DNA from: Neoscytalidium dimidiatum
Lineage: Eukaryota; Ascomycota; Dothideomycetes; Botryosphaeriales; Botryosphaeriaceae
Reading direction: 5' to 3'
Length of the DNA: 64,000 nt
Assembly: GCA_037367355.1 (NCBI GenBank)
Contig: CM074699.1
Coordinates: forward strand, 3,534,001-3,598,000
Position numbers and translations under genes: made by a program. Positions within the stretch are counted from its first letter, which is position 1; each line of letters opens with the position of its first letter. A model generated the notes under the pieces. It searched no databases. It worked only from the letters and a program-made list of their open reading frames with translations, and was not told where the DNA came from. This document shows positions 34,799-46,413 of this stretch, in pieces.

Positions 34799-35437
34799 GT
34801 TGTGATGATAGTGTCTTTGAGCACTGGCTCCCAACTGAGAAATGATAACGGATCCGGCTCTTCGTGCTCAAGGTAAGATTTCGGGCGATGCGCTCATGAT
34901 GAGGGCAACATTGCGAGCACTCAGGCTGTTGATGCTCGTCCACCGGTCAGCCCGGGGTGTGCCACGCGGGCGCCCCGGCTGCAGATAAACCAAAAGTGAG
35001 CTGCAGAACATGGCAGGGCGCAGCAGGCAGCGAGTGGATCAGAGCGTGTGATTGCAGAGGGAGGCGATCGGGAGGGGTGGGGTAGGCCGGGGCTGATGCG
35101 TTCCGACACGCTGTCACTGCAGGTGTGCACGGCCCTCGCAAGGCTCCCACGGCTCCGTCAGCCTCAATTGCTGCCTTGACCCGGCTCCTCTCTCCACTCC
35201 AGTCGCCAAGTTTCTCACGTCTCAGCCTCGCGCTACCATGCGGTCGTGCTGTGCGTGTGTCCAAGCAAATATGGTGTCGTCGGGCTCTGCGTACCGTTCG
35301 CCGCGGGCCCAAGCTCAATACGCAATCAATTCCCACCTCAACCTCGACCTGCGCCTTCCTTCCCTCAACTTTGATTCTTTGATGCCTGGTTCCTCTCCAG
35401 TACTTCGTTCCTTTTGTAGCTGGACACAGACCGAACA
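34799..35437. promoter_or_regulatory. Shared upstream region of the NACHT and SNF2/RING genes
   Basis: A 639-bp interval between divergent start codons, holding both promoters. It is GC-richer than its flanks, with a pyrimidine-rich stretch before the SNF2 start. No defined element identified. Confidence 0.5.
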
Positions 35438-38400
35438 ATGGACCGTCTCACTCCCCCTTACAATAATCAACGCAAACGTCTATGGCCTTTGGAAAGCATC
35501 CATGCGATCTCTCCTTCGAAGCGTCATAAGGATTGCACCAATGGCCTGATGTGTGATGTTACACCACAAGACTTGTCTAAATTCTCTCAGGTGAACGGAC
35601 GCAAGCTTTGTAGCTCTGTTCCACCCTCATGTTCTTTTCTCCAAGCTCAACTTGATCTGGACATGCCCGATGCGGATCTGCCTGGGACCATTCTCACCTC
35701 GTCAACAAACAATATTTCATTTGAGATCACGCCACCTGACTCTGAATATCTGGATTCATTGGAGTTGGAAGACATTGACTGCAATCAATTCTCGATCATG
35801 GAGGATCAAGAGGACCAGGCATTGATCAACCAACCTTTTTGGGGGGAGAGCACCGGTTCTTGTGAAGAAGAAGAAATCTGCTATGGCCTGGTGAGCTATC
35901 ACGACTTCTCTCTCAGCCAATAAATCCTAACGTCTCACTAGATCTGTGGCATTATAGTTGAGCCGCGCTGGGTCCCTCCGGATTACGCTACCAGGGAATT
36001 TGTAGAAGTGCCCGACGAAGGGAAGTCATTCCTTACACTCAAATTCTCCTTCCGCGCCGACGTTTGCATCATCCAGACCCAGGAGGAACAAGATGTTGCC
36101 ATGCTGAACCGCAAAAGCTTTGACGCTTTCCATGGATTGCCTGACTCAGCCCGTTTGGAAGGACTCGTGAGCATGAATGAATGGATAGACAATATCGTTG
36201 CTGTCGAGAAGGGTACCAAGTCAGTTCGTATGAGCATTGATGCAAACCTCTATGGCCTCAGAGTCGACGCTGAGGCCTGCGCGAGGAAGCTTGCCAAACT
36301 TGGACTCTTCCTGCAGATTCATTATATGCCCGCGAACAACATCACCTACGAAAACCCACAATTTCTCGACCTCTCACACGTCGACTTTATCGATATTCTC
36401 CCGCCCCCTAGCTCCTCTGAGCTCGATGAAGCAGAAGGGTTAGGACAAACTGGCATCTCGGAGAATGCTAATCCAGTCCTGGATTTCGATAAGATCATCG
36501 ATGATGCTCCACAACAACGGTTTCTAGACGAGGCTCCCACAGATGCGGATGACCGGATATTAAGCCGGTTGTTATCGTCAGTACTACTCACAGTAGCTTT
36601 TCTCGACAACTGTTAACGACATACAGCCATCAGAAGACCGCAGTAGACTTCATACGGAGGAGAGAAACAGGAGATACTCCTCTCGAAGAGAGCCTATGGG
36701 AGGATATTGGATCCAACCCTCCTTGGTACGAACTATGCCCCAGAATCTCTATGCCACCCACTGTCTACTTACCTCCACTCACATACGCTGGGTTCTAGTT
36801 ATAAGCACCGCCTTACAGGATTTGATAGTGAGACTCCGCAGGATTCTCTTGGCGGCATTCTCGCGGATGAGATGGGACTCGGAAAATCCTTGACATTGCT
36901 GGCTCGCATAGTATCTTCGTTGTCCTACGCGAAGGAATTCGCCAACCCCAGTGGCATCACTCTTCCGTTGCACTCTGAAGGAATAGTGTCAGCAAAGTCC
37001 ACTTTGATTGTTGTACCGTCCGCACGTAAGCTCTTATTATATTAATTTGATCCGTGTAGCTGCTGACAAAGTCTTCCTCTTCCACTCAGTATTGCTTGAT
37101 AGTTGGATTGATGAGATCAAGAGGTTATTTCAACTCGAGACGAAAGTACATGTTGCCTCTGCTGACTTTTCCAAGACATATCCGCCCCGGGACGCTTAAA
37201 GTCCATAAATACCATGGCCAACACAGGCAAATTGGCCGCGAGGCACTGATAGAACATGATATTGTACTCACAACATACGGTACAGTGGCAACAGAGTGGC
37301 GTCGACGTCGGGGAATGTTGGAACACATCAATTGGTACCGGCTTGTCCTTGACGAAGGTAGAAGCCCAGATTCTTGGTCATAAATTACTGTAAGGATCAT
37401 GCTAATTGAATGAATGCAGCGCATGTCATTCGGAACTGGTCCACGAAACAATTCAGGGCTGTTAGCACAATTTCAGCACATATTCGCTGGTGCCTCAGCG
37501 GGACCCCCATTCAGAACTCGCTCGAAGATCTTGGGGCCTTGGTGAAATTCCTTCAAATTCCAGTCCTCAAGGATGGGAATAACTTCAACACATACATCAC
37601 GCGAAAGACAACACTCACAGTAGCGGCGCCCAAAAATAATTTCGAGAACCTCCGGTGCCTTTTGGGATCGATATGCTTGCGTCGTAATAAGGGCGTCCTT
37701 CCAACCTACCTCAATCAATTCAAGGAGTATACCCATCCGATTGACTTCAACGAAGACGAGAGAAAGCAATACCTCCTCCTGAAAAAGCGTTGCAAGCGAG
37801 CGATTGATATGGCCGTGAGTGGTCATAAAGCGAAAGAGACACATCAGAGCGTACTCGAAGCGCTACTACGCTTACGCCTCTTCTGCAACAATGGAGACGT
37901 GCCACCTACTGGTTTCTCTCCAGCAGCCGCTGAGGAGGCTTTAAGCTATATGCAGCAGAGTGGAGAAGCAGTATGTGGTTACTGCTCGTGCGAGATTGTG
38001 TCTCTCGGGGGGTGTGACGATCCCACATCAGCTATCCTCACCAACTGCCACAAGCTGGTCTGTAGCGAATGCATCACGATGTACAGAAAGGACGTGGAAG
38101 GCCACCGTAATGATGAACACTTTGAGTGTCCTCTTTGCCGAAAAGACCACGAGCGTGATGAGCAGATGGCTGGGCATGTGGAGGAAAGAGAAGCACAAGA
38201 TATCTATGAAAAGCCGTATCCGACGAAGCTGAAAGTGCTGCTCGAAGACATCCAGCAGCATAATGCCATCGAAAAGAGGTTAGTTCCAACAATCATCCAA
38301 CCAACAGCAACCACTAATTTTCCTTTCTAGCGTGGTCTTCAGTTTCTGGAAGCGTACTCTCGACATCGTTGGCAAGCTTTTCGAAGCGAATGGCGTCAAG

Positions 38401-38900
38401 TTCTTGCGCGTCGACGGCTCTCTGCCTTTTGCCACCAGAAAGACTGTCCTGTCTGACTTCCAGGACAGCACTGAGAAGAAGGTTTTGCTTATGACACTGG
38501 GCACTGGAGCGGTCGGGTAAGATGTCAAGATCACATGTGCGTAAAGTTATTTGCCGACATTATTTCTCTATCAGACTTAATAGCCTTGCTGTTGCAAGCC
38601 GACTCCACATCCTCGAGCCACAATGGAACCCTTCCGTGGAAAGCCAAGCAATGGGCCGTGTTTTGAGGCTTGGTCAAGAGAAGTCCGTAACCATCATCCG
38701 CTATATTGTCAATAGAACAGTGGAACAAGTGAGTTCGGAGAAACCCCTATCTTGGATTATCTTACTAATGATACCATCAGAGTGTGCAACAGCGCCAGCA
38801 CCGTAAAGTCATGCTGTCCAGTGGCGGATTCAAGGATGAATCCAGGCAGAAGGCTTTGTTACAGACTTATTCGGTAGGACCCTTGATGATAAGCTCTTGA
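35438..38900 (+). CDS. SNF2-family helicase-like ATPase with RING finger (RAD5/RAD16 type)
   Basis: Ten exons: 35438-35890, 35942-36576, 36627-36725, 36799-37025, 37091-37124, 37176-37357, 37420-38278, 38331-38516, 38575-38728 and 38781-38900, giving 982 aa. Order: an acidic N-terminal region, then HQKTAVDFIRRRETGD, Walker A DEMGLGKS (about 419-426), DEAH box (about 542-545, formed across a splice) and WCLSGTPIQNSLEDLG. A RING finger of C-x2-C type lies at about 729-783, starting CGYCSCEI and ending ECPLCRKD. Helicase motif VI is QAMGRVLRLGQ. Relatives remodel chromatin or ubiquitinate PCNA in DNA repair; many fungal paralogues of this design are uncharacterised. The third intron (36726-36798) is the least certain. 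The last exon may instead splice at 38874 to a short alternative end. Confidence 0.87.
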
Positions 38901-39128
38901 GAGTCGCCTACTAACTCACTTAGTCAATGATTTCTCAATAATATTCCGTAATGTAGTTGGCATTGCAGTGTTAGCTAGCATTTTTGATGGCGAAACGAGA
39001 TTGGAATGAATTGCAGACGACCTTTGCATCAATTGTTTTGCACCTCATGCTCATATCTTTATGGTTTCATGGTGTGTCAGATTCGAGATTCGGGAGTTGC
39101 TACCAAAAGAAAAGATCAACATTTCCAT

Positions 39129-39169
39129 TAATATATATATATACACTATGTGTGTGTGTGTGTGTGTGT
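39129..39169. repeat. AT and TG dinucleotide microsatellite
   Basis: An (AT)7 run followed after a short interruption by (TG)10 in the spacer after the SNF2 gene. Confidence 0.85.
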
Positions 39170-39413
39170 TTTATGACGGCTTTATCTGAGGGAGCTGCTT
39201 AGTGAGAATCATCCGTGCAGTATTAGAAAATCTAAGCATCCTCTTGGCGAGCTGAAGGATGTCCACCTTACATCAAACGGCCGCCCAGCACTGCATCTTC
39301 GGAACCTGCGCCCTGTTCCGCGTATTTCAAGAATTCGAAGTGTTCAGAATACGCCAGTGCCCGCGCGCCCTCTTGCGGTTCAACTCGTCATCTCTTTGTA
39401 CAGCAAAGGCTTA

Positions 39414-39450
39414 GCTGCGCCCTTTTGAGAGCTTTTAAAAGTTTGAAACT
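39414..39450 (+). repeat. Dispersed short repeat, copy C
   Basis: Begins CTGCGCCCTTTTGAGAGC, then TTTTAAAAGTTTGAAACTG. It shares the CTGCGCCCT start with copies B and E and has a diverged middle. A fainter start (CTGCGCCCTGTTCC) lies at 39306-39319. Confidence 0.4.
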
Positions 39451-39587
39451 GCTCATTTGGCTTTTAAACGCATCAACAGGGCTAGCTAGCATGATTGGGC
39501 AGTTCAAGAATCCACTGAAGTGCGTGTGTCATATCGCCCGTGATCAAATTTCGATCCTGCTTGGCGGGCTTCATCTGAATCTCGACT

Positions 39588-39642
39588 GTACCGCCCTTTT
39601 TTTTTTTTTTTTTAAGAAGACCTCAAAAAGCTGAATGCTCAA
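39588..39642 (+). repeat. Dispersed short repeat, copy D, with T17 run
   Basis: Reads TACCGCCC, a run of 17 T (39597-39613), AAGAAG, then ACCTCAAAAAGCTGAATGC. Its CCTCAAAAAGyTGAA half is almost identical to copy A. Confidence 0.45.
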
Positions 39643-40138
39643 GTCAATCAGAATTGTGCCTTGTGCAGGCACTTGAAAGAGGAGTGCAATATCTTGTTAC
39701 TACTACGGTCACATATAGACAAGAGGCGACGAATGAAGTCGCTTCTCTCGTGGAATATAGGAGTTCTGTTAAGCCTTTTGCTCATCTGGAATAGGCAAGC
39801 GATCTCACACATAAGCGCGATAAGTGTCAGCTGAATTTGTAGTGATATTTGAGTAGACTCGGTGACCTCTTCAACCGATTGCTTCCAATTTTTTGATTTT
39901 TTTCTTCTTCGAGTTTTACTAGAAGACACCGGGTAATAGATGTACTAAAGTTTTTTCTTTATATGCATGCATTCAGCCATATCGCCTTTTTAAAGAGAAT
40001 AAAGATGTAGAGAAGAAGATAGAAAAGGAGGGTAACTTCAAAAAATTATTTTGGCGTTTCTCTAACATCTAGAGAGACAACTCAAAATTAGCGGATCATA
40101 CAATCGCAGAGCCGCAGAAGAAGCGGTGTACCAACGTA

Positions 40139-40180
40139 ACTGCGCCCTATTTCAAGGCACCTCAAAAAATTAAGCTGAAT
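40139..40180 (+). repeat. Dispersed short repeat, copy E
   Basis: Reads ACTGCGCCCTATTTCAAGG, then CACCTCAAAAAATTAAGCTG. It matches copy B at the left and copies A and D at the right. Confidence 0.45.
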
Positions 40181-40267
40181 ACTTCCGATATTTAGCCGCA
40201 CCTATAGTAGTGTCTGACATAAGCGCGCACGTGTAACAAATTTGTTAGCTGCGTAGGCCTCGATAAT

Positions 40268-40305
40268 GTACGCCCCTTCTTTGAAGGTCTCAAAAATTTG
40301 AGAGT
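40268..40305 (+). repeat. Dispersed short repeat, copy F
   Basis: Reads GTACGCCCCTTCTTTGAAGG, then TCTCAAAAATTTGAGAG, about 130 bases after copy E. The right half can fold on itself (CTCAAA/TTTGAG). Confidence 0.45.
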
Positions 40306-40912
40306 TCTTTGGGCTTTGACTGCCAGTAATGAGACTGGGAAGAACGTACCTAACTAGACACAAGTGGACCACAGCTCAGTCTCTTCTGCACCTTTAGTCT
40401 TGGATAATGTAGAGACTAAAACATATTCTAGCATAATCTACATCGCGTGAATTGATTTTAGTTTATTGTTGAGACTAGTGTATGTGGCTGAAGTCTTGCA
40501 AGACCTCACACGAACTCCCAAGTCGGAAGGCACACAAAAATGCAAGCATAAATGCTTTTTCATATATTCTGGCGTTACATAAACTACGCCCTACCCCCGT
40601 TCTTCCAGCTGGAAGTAGGATCAAAGAAAGAGAACTAAAATAGTTGGCCAGATAGGAAGCCTACCCCACGCTGTCTACCCTTAGAGCCTCACCGTGCAGC
40701 GCGCGAAAGAAGAAAGCGCTTGGGGAAGTCGAAGACGAGAAGATTTTTTCCATTCCGTAACATTCCCTCTCATTTCATAACGACAAGTATAGAAGGAAAA
40801 AGAAGCCTCGGTAATTCCCTTTCACCATCTCTCTCACAGATTCCCGCTTATTCTGGGAAATCCTATTGCCCGTCTTCATCACCAAGTCCTCCTGACTCCA
40901 AAATCCACCCTC

Positions 40913-43900
40913 TCATTCCCTCCAAATCGGCGCCACCGTCTCCACCGCCCTCTCCACAACTGCTCTCACCCTATCCCTCAGGACGCCGTTCGCGCACTCC
41001 ACATCCAACGTCTCCAACCACACCTTCGCGCCCAACTTGTCCACCTTGATCGCGATGCCCGGCACCGGTATGCCCAGGCTGTGCAGCCTCTTCAGCTCGG
41101 CCTGCTCCTCGGGCGTGAAAGCGGCAGCTTCATCGCCTTCGGTGACGGGCATTCCGGCGATTGATACCGATTTCTGTGGGAGTTCAGACGGATCGGCGGT
41201 CGTCGTTGTGGCTGCGCCATCAGGGAGTTTGGGGTGGGCGATGGGCGTGATATTGGAGGCACCGAACTGGGCCTCGAGGAACATGCAGAGGCGGTCGAAT
41301 CGGGTGCGGGGGTCGGCGGCGGCATGGAAGTTGTGACCGTGGTGGTGGGTATGCGAGTGTTTGGAAGTCGATTCTGTTGCAATAGATTAGTAGGATGGTT
41401 TGAGTGCGGAAAGTCGTTGATGGGAACTCACGCTTTACCGCAGCCGGGCTGCTCTCGACAGTGAAGAGCACGGCGAGTACGGCGTCGGCGATGCCGTCGT
41501 TGATCATGTTGCCCTCCCACTCAACCTCGACGCGGCCGCCGCTGCGGCAGTGGATGGTTACGCAGTCCATGATGACGAAGCTAGTGGTCGAGCGGTCGAT
41601 CTCCTCGTCGGCGTCGTCTTCGGTCTTGTGCTCGCCGTTGCCGTTTGTCTCCGCCTTGCCGTTAATGGCTGAGTCCTTGCCATTGATCTGCTTGAGGGCG
41701 CCGAATGTGCCTTCGAGCGCCCAGCGGATAAGATCCACACCTGCTGCGCTTAAGGTCAGATGTTGGCGACACATTATAGTCGTTGTTGTCAAGCCTGCAT
41801 ATTCCCGCAAGTCTTCCGGAGCCATTAGTGACATTTTGAAGTCGTTCTGCACCAGCACACCGCTTATCAGCTGCGGTTGCTTCTCCTCTTTATCCTCAGT
41901 CTCTTCTGCGCCATCAGCGCCATCAGCCCGTTTTAGGTGGTGAGGCAACGGTGGTGGTATCTGAGCAAGCTTGCCAACGACCTTGGCGATTTTGTCGGCT
42001 TTGAAAGGGATGCGGAGTTCTTCGCAGTTAGCAGGGCTGAAAACCTTCACAGGCTGCTTCTTGTCAGCGTTTAACGATAGAAGCTTGGATTTCAAACGCA
42101 TCATGTTATGCTTCTCGCCATGGACGAGAATCTAAAGATAGCCGTCAGCAGATCAAGTTATTATCGCAAAGTCTCTGGAATGTATCACTTACCACAACTG
42201 GTGCGCTGACTTCCTCAATGAATTCCCTGTTCTCCGTGCCATCGACGTGAGCTGCGAAGCTGAATTCTTGAACACTGCATCTTCTCGGGAGCATGATCTG
42301 CTCGCCCTCCTTATTCGGTCCTCTCCTAGCAACATTGCCTCTCGTCATGACTGCCGGAATTTGCTCAGGCTCATGCAGGATCATCTTGCCCATCGTTCCT
42401 TCTACCGAGTAACCAGTCATGATAACACCGTTGCGCTGGTCAGGTGCCCATCTCTCCAGCAGCTCACGACTTACACCGTTCTGCATCATACCAGGCGATG
42501 CCAACATGACACAGCTTCCCACATCATCAAAACGCTCAAGCGATTTCAATGAACGCACGTACTTAAAGTCCCAAGGACCAGCCTTTGACGCGTCGCCATT
42601 CCTCTCCGCTTCCTCCATTCGCTCTCGGAATAGCCTCTTGATATTATCGTTCATGGCATAGACGTATGTTTGATATACGACCATGCACTTACGGGCAATG
42701 TTGGACGCGTAGTAGATAGGTATCTTCTGATACTCTTGATGCTTAGCCCAGTACTCGTCCAGAATCAGCAGTAGCTCCTGCGCACGACCCAAAGCGAATA
42801 CCGGAAGGAGAGCACGGCCACCGCGGTTGATAATCCCGGTGATTGACTTCATCAACGCAGCCTCACGCTCAAGGCGGGGAATGTGCGACGCTATGCCGAA
42901 AGTACTCTCGGTGATGAGTACATCAATCTTGACATTCTTTGGAACTTCTGCTGATATAAGATGCCGATCCTCTTCTCTTGAGTAGTCTCCAGTGAACAGG
43001 ATTTTGAGGCCAGCGATTTCAATGAGGAACATTGCTGCTCCAAGGACGTGACCGGCGGGATAAGGGGTGATGCGGATAGAAGAAATTGTATGGGTAGTGT
43101 AGTAATCAATGGCCTCGATTTGAGGAAATGTTGAGAGGTGGTCCGCTTCAGTATAGAGCTGAATGCGGGATTCTGAGGACGACGAGATGTTTCCTACACG
43201 GACGCTGTCCTGGATGAGCCACTTGTAAATGGCCTTCGTGGGATGCGTCATGAACACTCGTCCTTTGAAATTGGTCTTCGAGAGAACGTAAGGTAGAGAA
43301 GCAGCGTGGTCAATGTGGAAGCTAGGATGGCGGTTAGCAAAGTGTTCGTAGCTTCGGGGAAAGGTGCGAAGTCGAGTGTGGAAGCAATGTACAGGCAGGG
43401 ATTGAGTTCAGTGCGAGCGGGTATGGTCACCACGGCATAGCGAGTCGGGAAGGCGCAGAAAATAGAGTTTCATTGATGCTCATATACAGTGGTGGTGATA
43501 CAAGATATGCTGGAAAGAAGCCACACATCGCAGAACTCATGCCCACTATAGGTGCCCTTCACGTTCATCCGCGGACATGGAGTGCGCCATTTCGTAGGAC
43601 AAAGAGCCTCTGTGCGAAGATACAGCACATACTTCAGGTGCTCTCTGGGTTCGGTCCAAGCGATGGAGGGTATCGAATCAATGCTGAACAAAGGAGCTAG
43701 GATGCTTACTGGCTGATCAATAATACATCGACGGTGCTCAGGTCGAACTCATCGTAGAAGGGCAATGCGGCAAGACCATCATATGCCGGATGCATGCCAG
43801 CATCAAGCTGCGCCGTTGTTAGCTCACCGGTCAGGTAAGGAATGTGGGTTGGCAACATACCATAACCGTCTTGCCCTTGTACTGTATGATGTGACTCGAC

Positions 43901-44010
43901 CGGCCGACCTCATTGCCACCGCCCAGACAGTAGAACAGAAGCTCGTCCGATGGATCGACCGGCTCGTCGCTGCCGGGCGACATGGCAGCAGCCTTGCGTT
44001 TCGCAGCCAT
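40913..44010 (-). CDS. YSH1: mRNA 3'-end processing endonuclease Ysh1 (CPSF73)
   Basis: Zinc-dependent metallo-beta-lactamase/beta-CASP nuclease of the cleavage and polyadenylation factor that cuts pre-mRNA. Five exons: 44010-43861, 43807-43710, 43321-42193, 42131-41432 and 41373-40913, total 845 aa. The N-terminus has [20 protein letters not shown], then [20 protein letters not shown]. The zinc motif HFHIDH (residues 83-88) is assembled across the second splice. Later come [66 protein letters not shown] and [21 protein letters not shown], all diagnostic. The C-terminal CPSF73 domain follows, with an Asn/Glu/Asp-rich spacer and a His-rich stretch. The second intron is 388 nt, far longer than others here, but has a clear CTAAC branch and AG. 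Divergent from TAF4. Confidence 0.95.
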
Positions 44011-44583
44011 GATAGGGCGGGGATGCGGCGGCGGGCGTGTGGTCGGTCGGTCGGCAGGCTTTCTGCTGCGCGGGACGACAGCGCTGTGGCAGCGAGGTCA
44101 GTCAAAAGCTGATGCGCGCGGACAGCAGCAGCCGGAAAACACGCGCAGAACCATAAAGTGCGCGGCTGTTAAGTAGGAAATAGTTCGAGGGCGAGGGTGA
44201 GGTTGGCGCAGCGGCTCTTGCTTGCTCTTGCACGCCGGCCGGAAGCTTGACGCGCGCCGGATCAACAAAGGGCCGCGGCGCTCTTTCCTGCAGACGCGCC
44301 GCCCGCCAACCTTCGCAAGGCCGCTCCATCATCGCCGCGACTCCATCGCATCCTCCCGCTCCGCCCACACCACCACACCCGCCCGTCCTCCGTGGACTCC
44401 ACGACCACACAGCGGCTTCCGCCCTTTCACGCCCACCGTCTCCTCGACACACGAACGACTCCCCGCGAATGAACGACATCGCGCAGTCGGGCTAGGCGAC
44501 GGAGTAGTTCGCCCGGCAGCCCAGGCTGCCAGCAGCACATCCTCATTCCCACCTTAAGCACCAGCGTCGGCACATCCGTCACC
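44011..44583. promoter_or_regulatory. Shared upstream region of YSH1 and TAF4
   Basis: 573 bp between divergent start codons, GC-rich, holding both promoters. No factor site assigned. Confidence 0.5.
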
Positions 44584-46413
44584 ATGGCCCAGCAATACCC
44601 ACCCATGCATCCGCCGCAGCAGCCGCCTCAACGGCCCTACTCGCCCTACCCGCCGACCGCAAGCTCGCCCGTCCAGATGTCACCAGGCGGTATGGGTGTG
44701 CCGCCTGCAAACAAGCGCCAGCGAATGTCTCCGAACCCCGGCTCTCCTTATTCGCCTTACCATGCCTCACCCTACTCATCCGTGCCCAATACGCCGGCAC
44801 AGTCGCACACGCCGCTTCCCTTCAATCAGCCACAGCAACCTGAGCAGAGCTTTGATGCATCGCGTGGAGCGCCAGGCTCGATGGGTCCCCCTCAGCGCCC
44901 GGCTGACAAGCAGGACAAGCCGGAGAAAGAGAGGGCTACTGACATAAATGACCTGAGTGATGTCATCGGCGCGTCGGGAATCGACTTGCGTGAGGAGGAA
45001 AACTACCTGGCGCAAACATATCAGAACCAGCATCAGAACAACTCATTCAACACCTCCTTCTCCCAGTCTCCTGCAACTCTCTCCCCAAACAACAGCTTCA
45101 ATGCTCTGTCGCAAGGCAGTCTCGGCAGCTATCCCGCATTCCAGGGCTCTGGTCCGGTCAGCCAGCCACCGGTTTCCCAGAAGAGCGTTGAAGACGAGCT
45201 TTATGAAAAACATAAGGCCGCCGCTCGCTCACTTGCCGAAAAGAGCCAACAGGAGCTCAATGACCCCTTCTGCCGCGGAAATACCATCAGACATAAGATC
45301 GGTCGCCACACCTACGAGCAGGGTGTGAAATTCAACGTGGATGGGTTGTACGATCGGATAAACAAGGACCAGCCGCAAGGCGTGAATGGAATAACAGCTA
45401 CGGGCCCGGACGGAACGGGAATCGTGAAAGCGCAGGCAGCTGCCCTGCTCGATCACAGTGCCCCCCTGACAGAGATCCTTACTTTACTTTCGCTAGCAAC
45501 CAAGGGGAGATTACGCGGAATACTAGAAGATGCCTACGCGCTCTCGCGCGCCCGTCAGCTGAGTTCTCATGGTGTCGTTCCACCAGAGTTTGCGGACATT
45601 GCAACCGGAAATGGAGTACCAAAGTCTATTACAGCTGTGCCGACCTCCGTTACCAAAACGGCATGGGACCAACCACAGAGCGCGGTTAGTCCCATAGCTG
45701 TTCCAGCGAAGCGTATGACAGTTCTTTCTATTTGGTATTAGCTATACTTATGGTGTACAGGACCACTTGACTCCGATACTCCGAAGAACGAACCCTCCCG
45801 ACTACCTACCCCACCAACGGACACACCCCCGACCCCGCAACCTACCATCTTCTTCTCGTCCGATCTCGCCAGTACTCTGAAAAAGCTGCAATCTGAAGAG
45901 CGTAAGCACGAGCAGGAGCGCATAAAGAAGCGGCAAAAGCGCGCAGCAGCCAAGAATTCCGAGAACGGCAGCGTACCCGGCACACCCGGAGATAAGATAT
46001 CTCCGGCAGATCTGGCACCAGTGAAACCCTTGTCGAAGAAGGAGCGCGATCGGCAAAAACAGGCTGGTCAGACAGACGAAGTCCTTCACAAAGCGGCGAA
46101 CACAACGGCAAACATGGCGATCGGAAATCTGGGAAAGAAGTACAGCTGGCTGAGCGGTGGTAGCGGCTCTGGCGCAAGTACGCCGAGCAGGTTAAATACG
46201 AGCGTAGGAGGCGGTGGTGGCGGCGGCACCGGCGGAGGGGGTACGGTGGACCGCAGCTTGGCCGCAAGGGACCGCAAGTGGGGCGACTGGCGAGAGGATG
46301 GGCCGAAAGGCAAGGGCATACAGATGCGGGACCTGATCGCAGCGCTCGAGCAGGACGGGTACGAGAAGAAGACGCTGGCGCGGGCGCTGGTGAGGTTGAA
46401 GTCGGATAACTGA
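44584..46413 (+). CDS. TAF4: TFIID subunit TAF4
   Basis: Subunit of the general transcription factor TFIID, nuclear. Two exons, 44584-45712 and 45761-46413, joined over a 48-nt intron (GTATGA donor, GTGTACAG acceptor), giving 593 aa. The first 110 residues are Pro/Gln/Ser-rich (YSPYPP-type). The TAF4 core begins around DINDLSDVIGASGIDLREEENYL. It continues through HTYEQGVKFNVDGLYDRI and LLSLATKGRLRGILEDAYAL. After a Lys/Arg-rich helix there is a Gly run encoded around 46204-46245. The family's C-terminus follows: DRKWGDWREDG, then MRDLIAALEQDGYEKKTLARALVRLK at the end. The order of segments matches fungal TAF4 proteins. Intron removal is needed to join AKR with PLDSDTPK. Confidence 0.9.

Larger units (their letters stand above)
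38901..40912. other. AT-rich, repeat-bearing spacer
   Basis: Two kilobases between the 3' ends of the SNF2 gene and YSH1. It is AT-rich with long homopolymers, AT/TG microsatellites and at least four copies of a short repeated motif. No coding exon was recognised. The C-rich end (40840-40912) is the YSH1 3' side. Confidence 0.5.

Noticed and set aside
43470..43691. 73-codon minus-strand frame inside the long YSH1 intron
   Set aside because: It could be read as an extra exon, but the flanking exons already join exactly at the conserved ISH/FHIDH motif, leaving no place for it.
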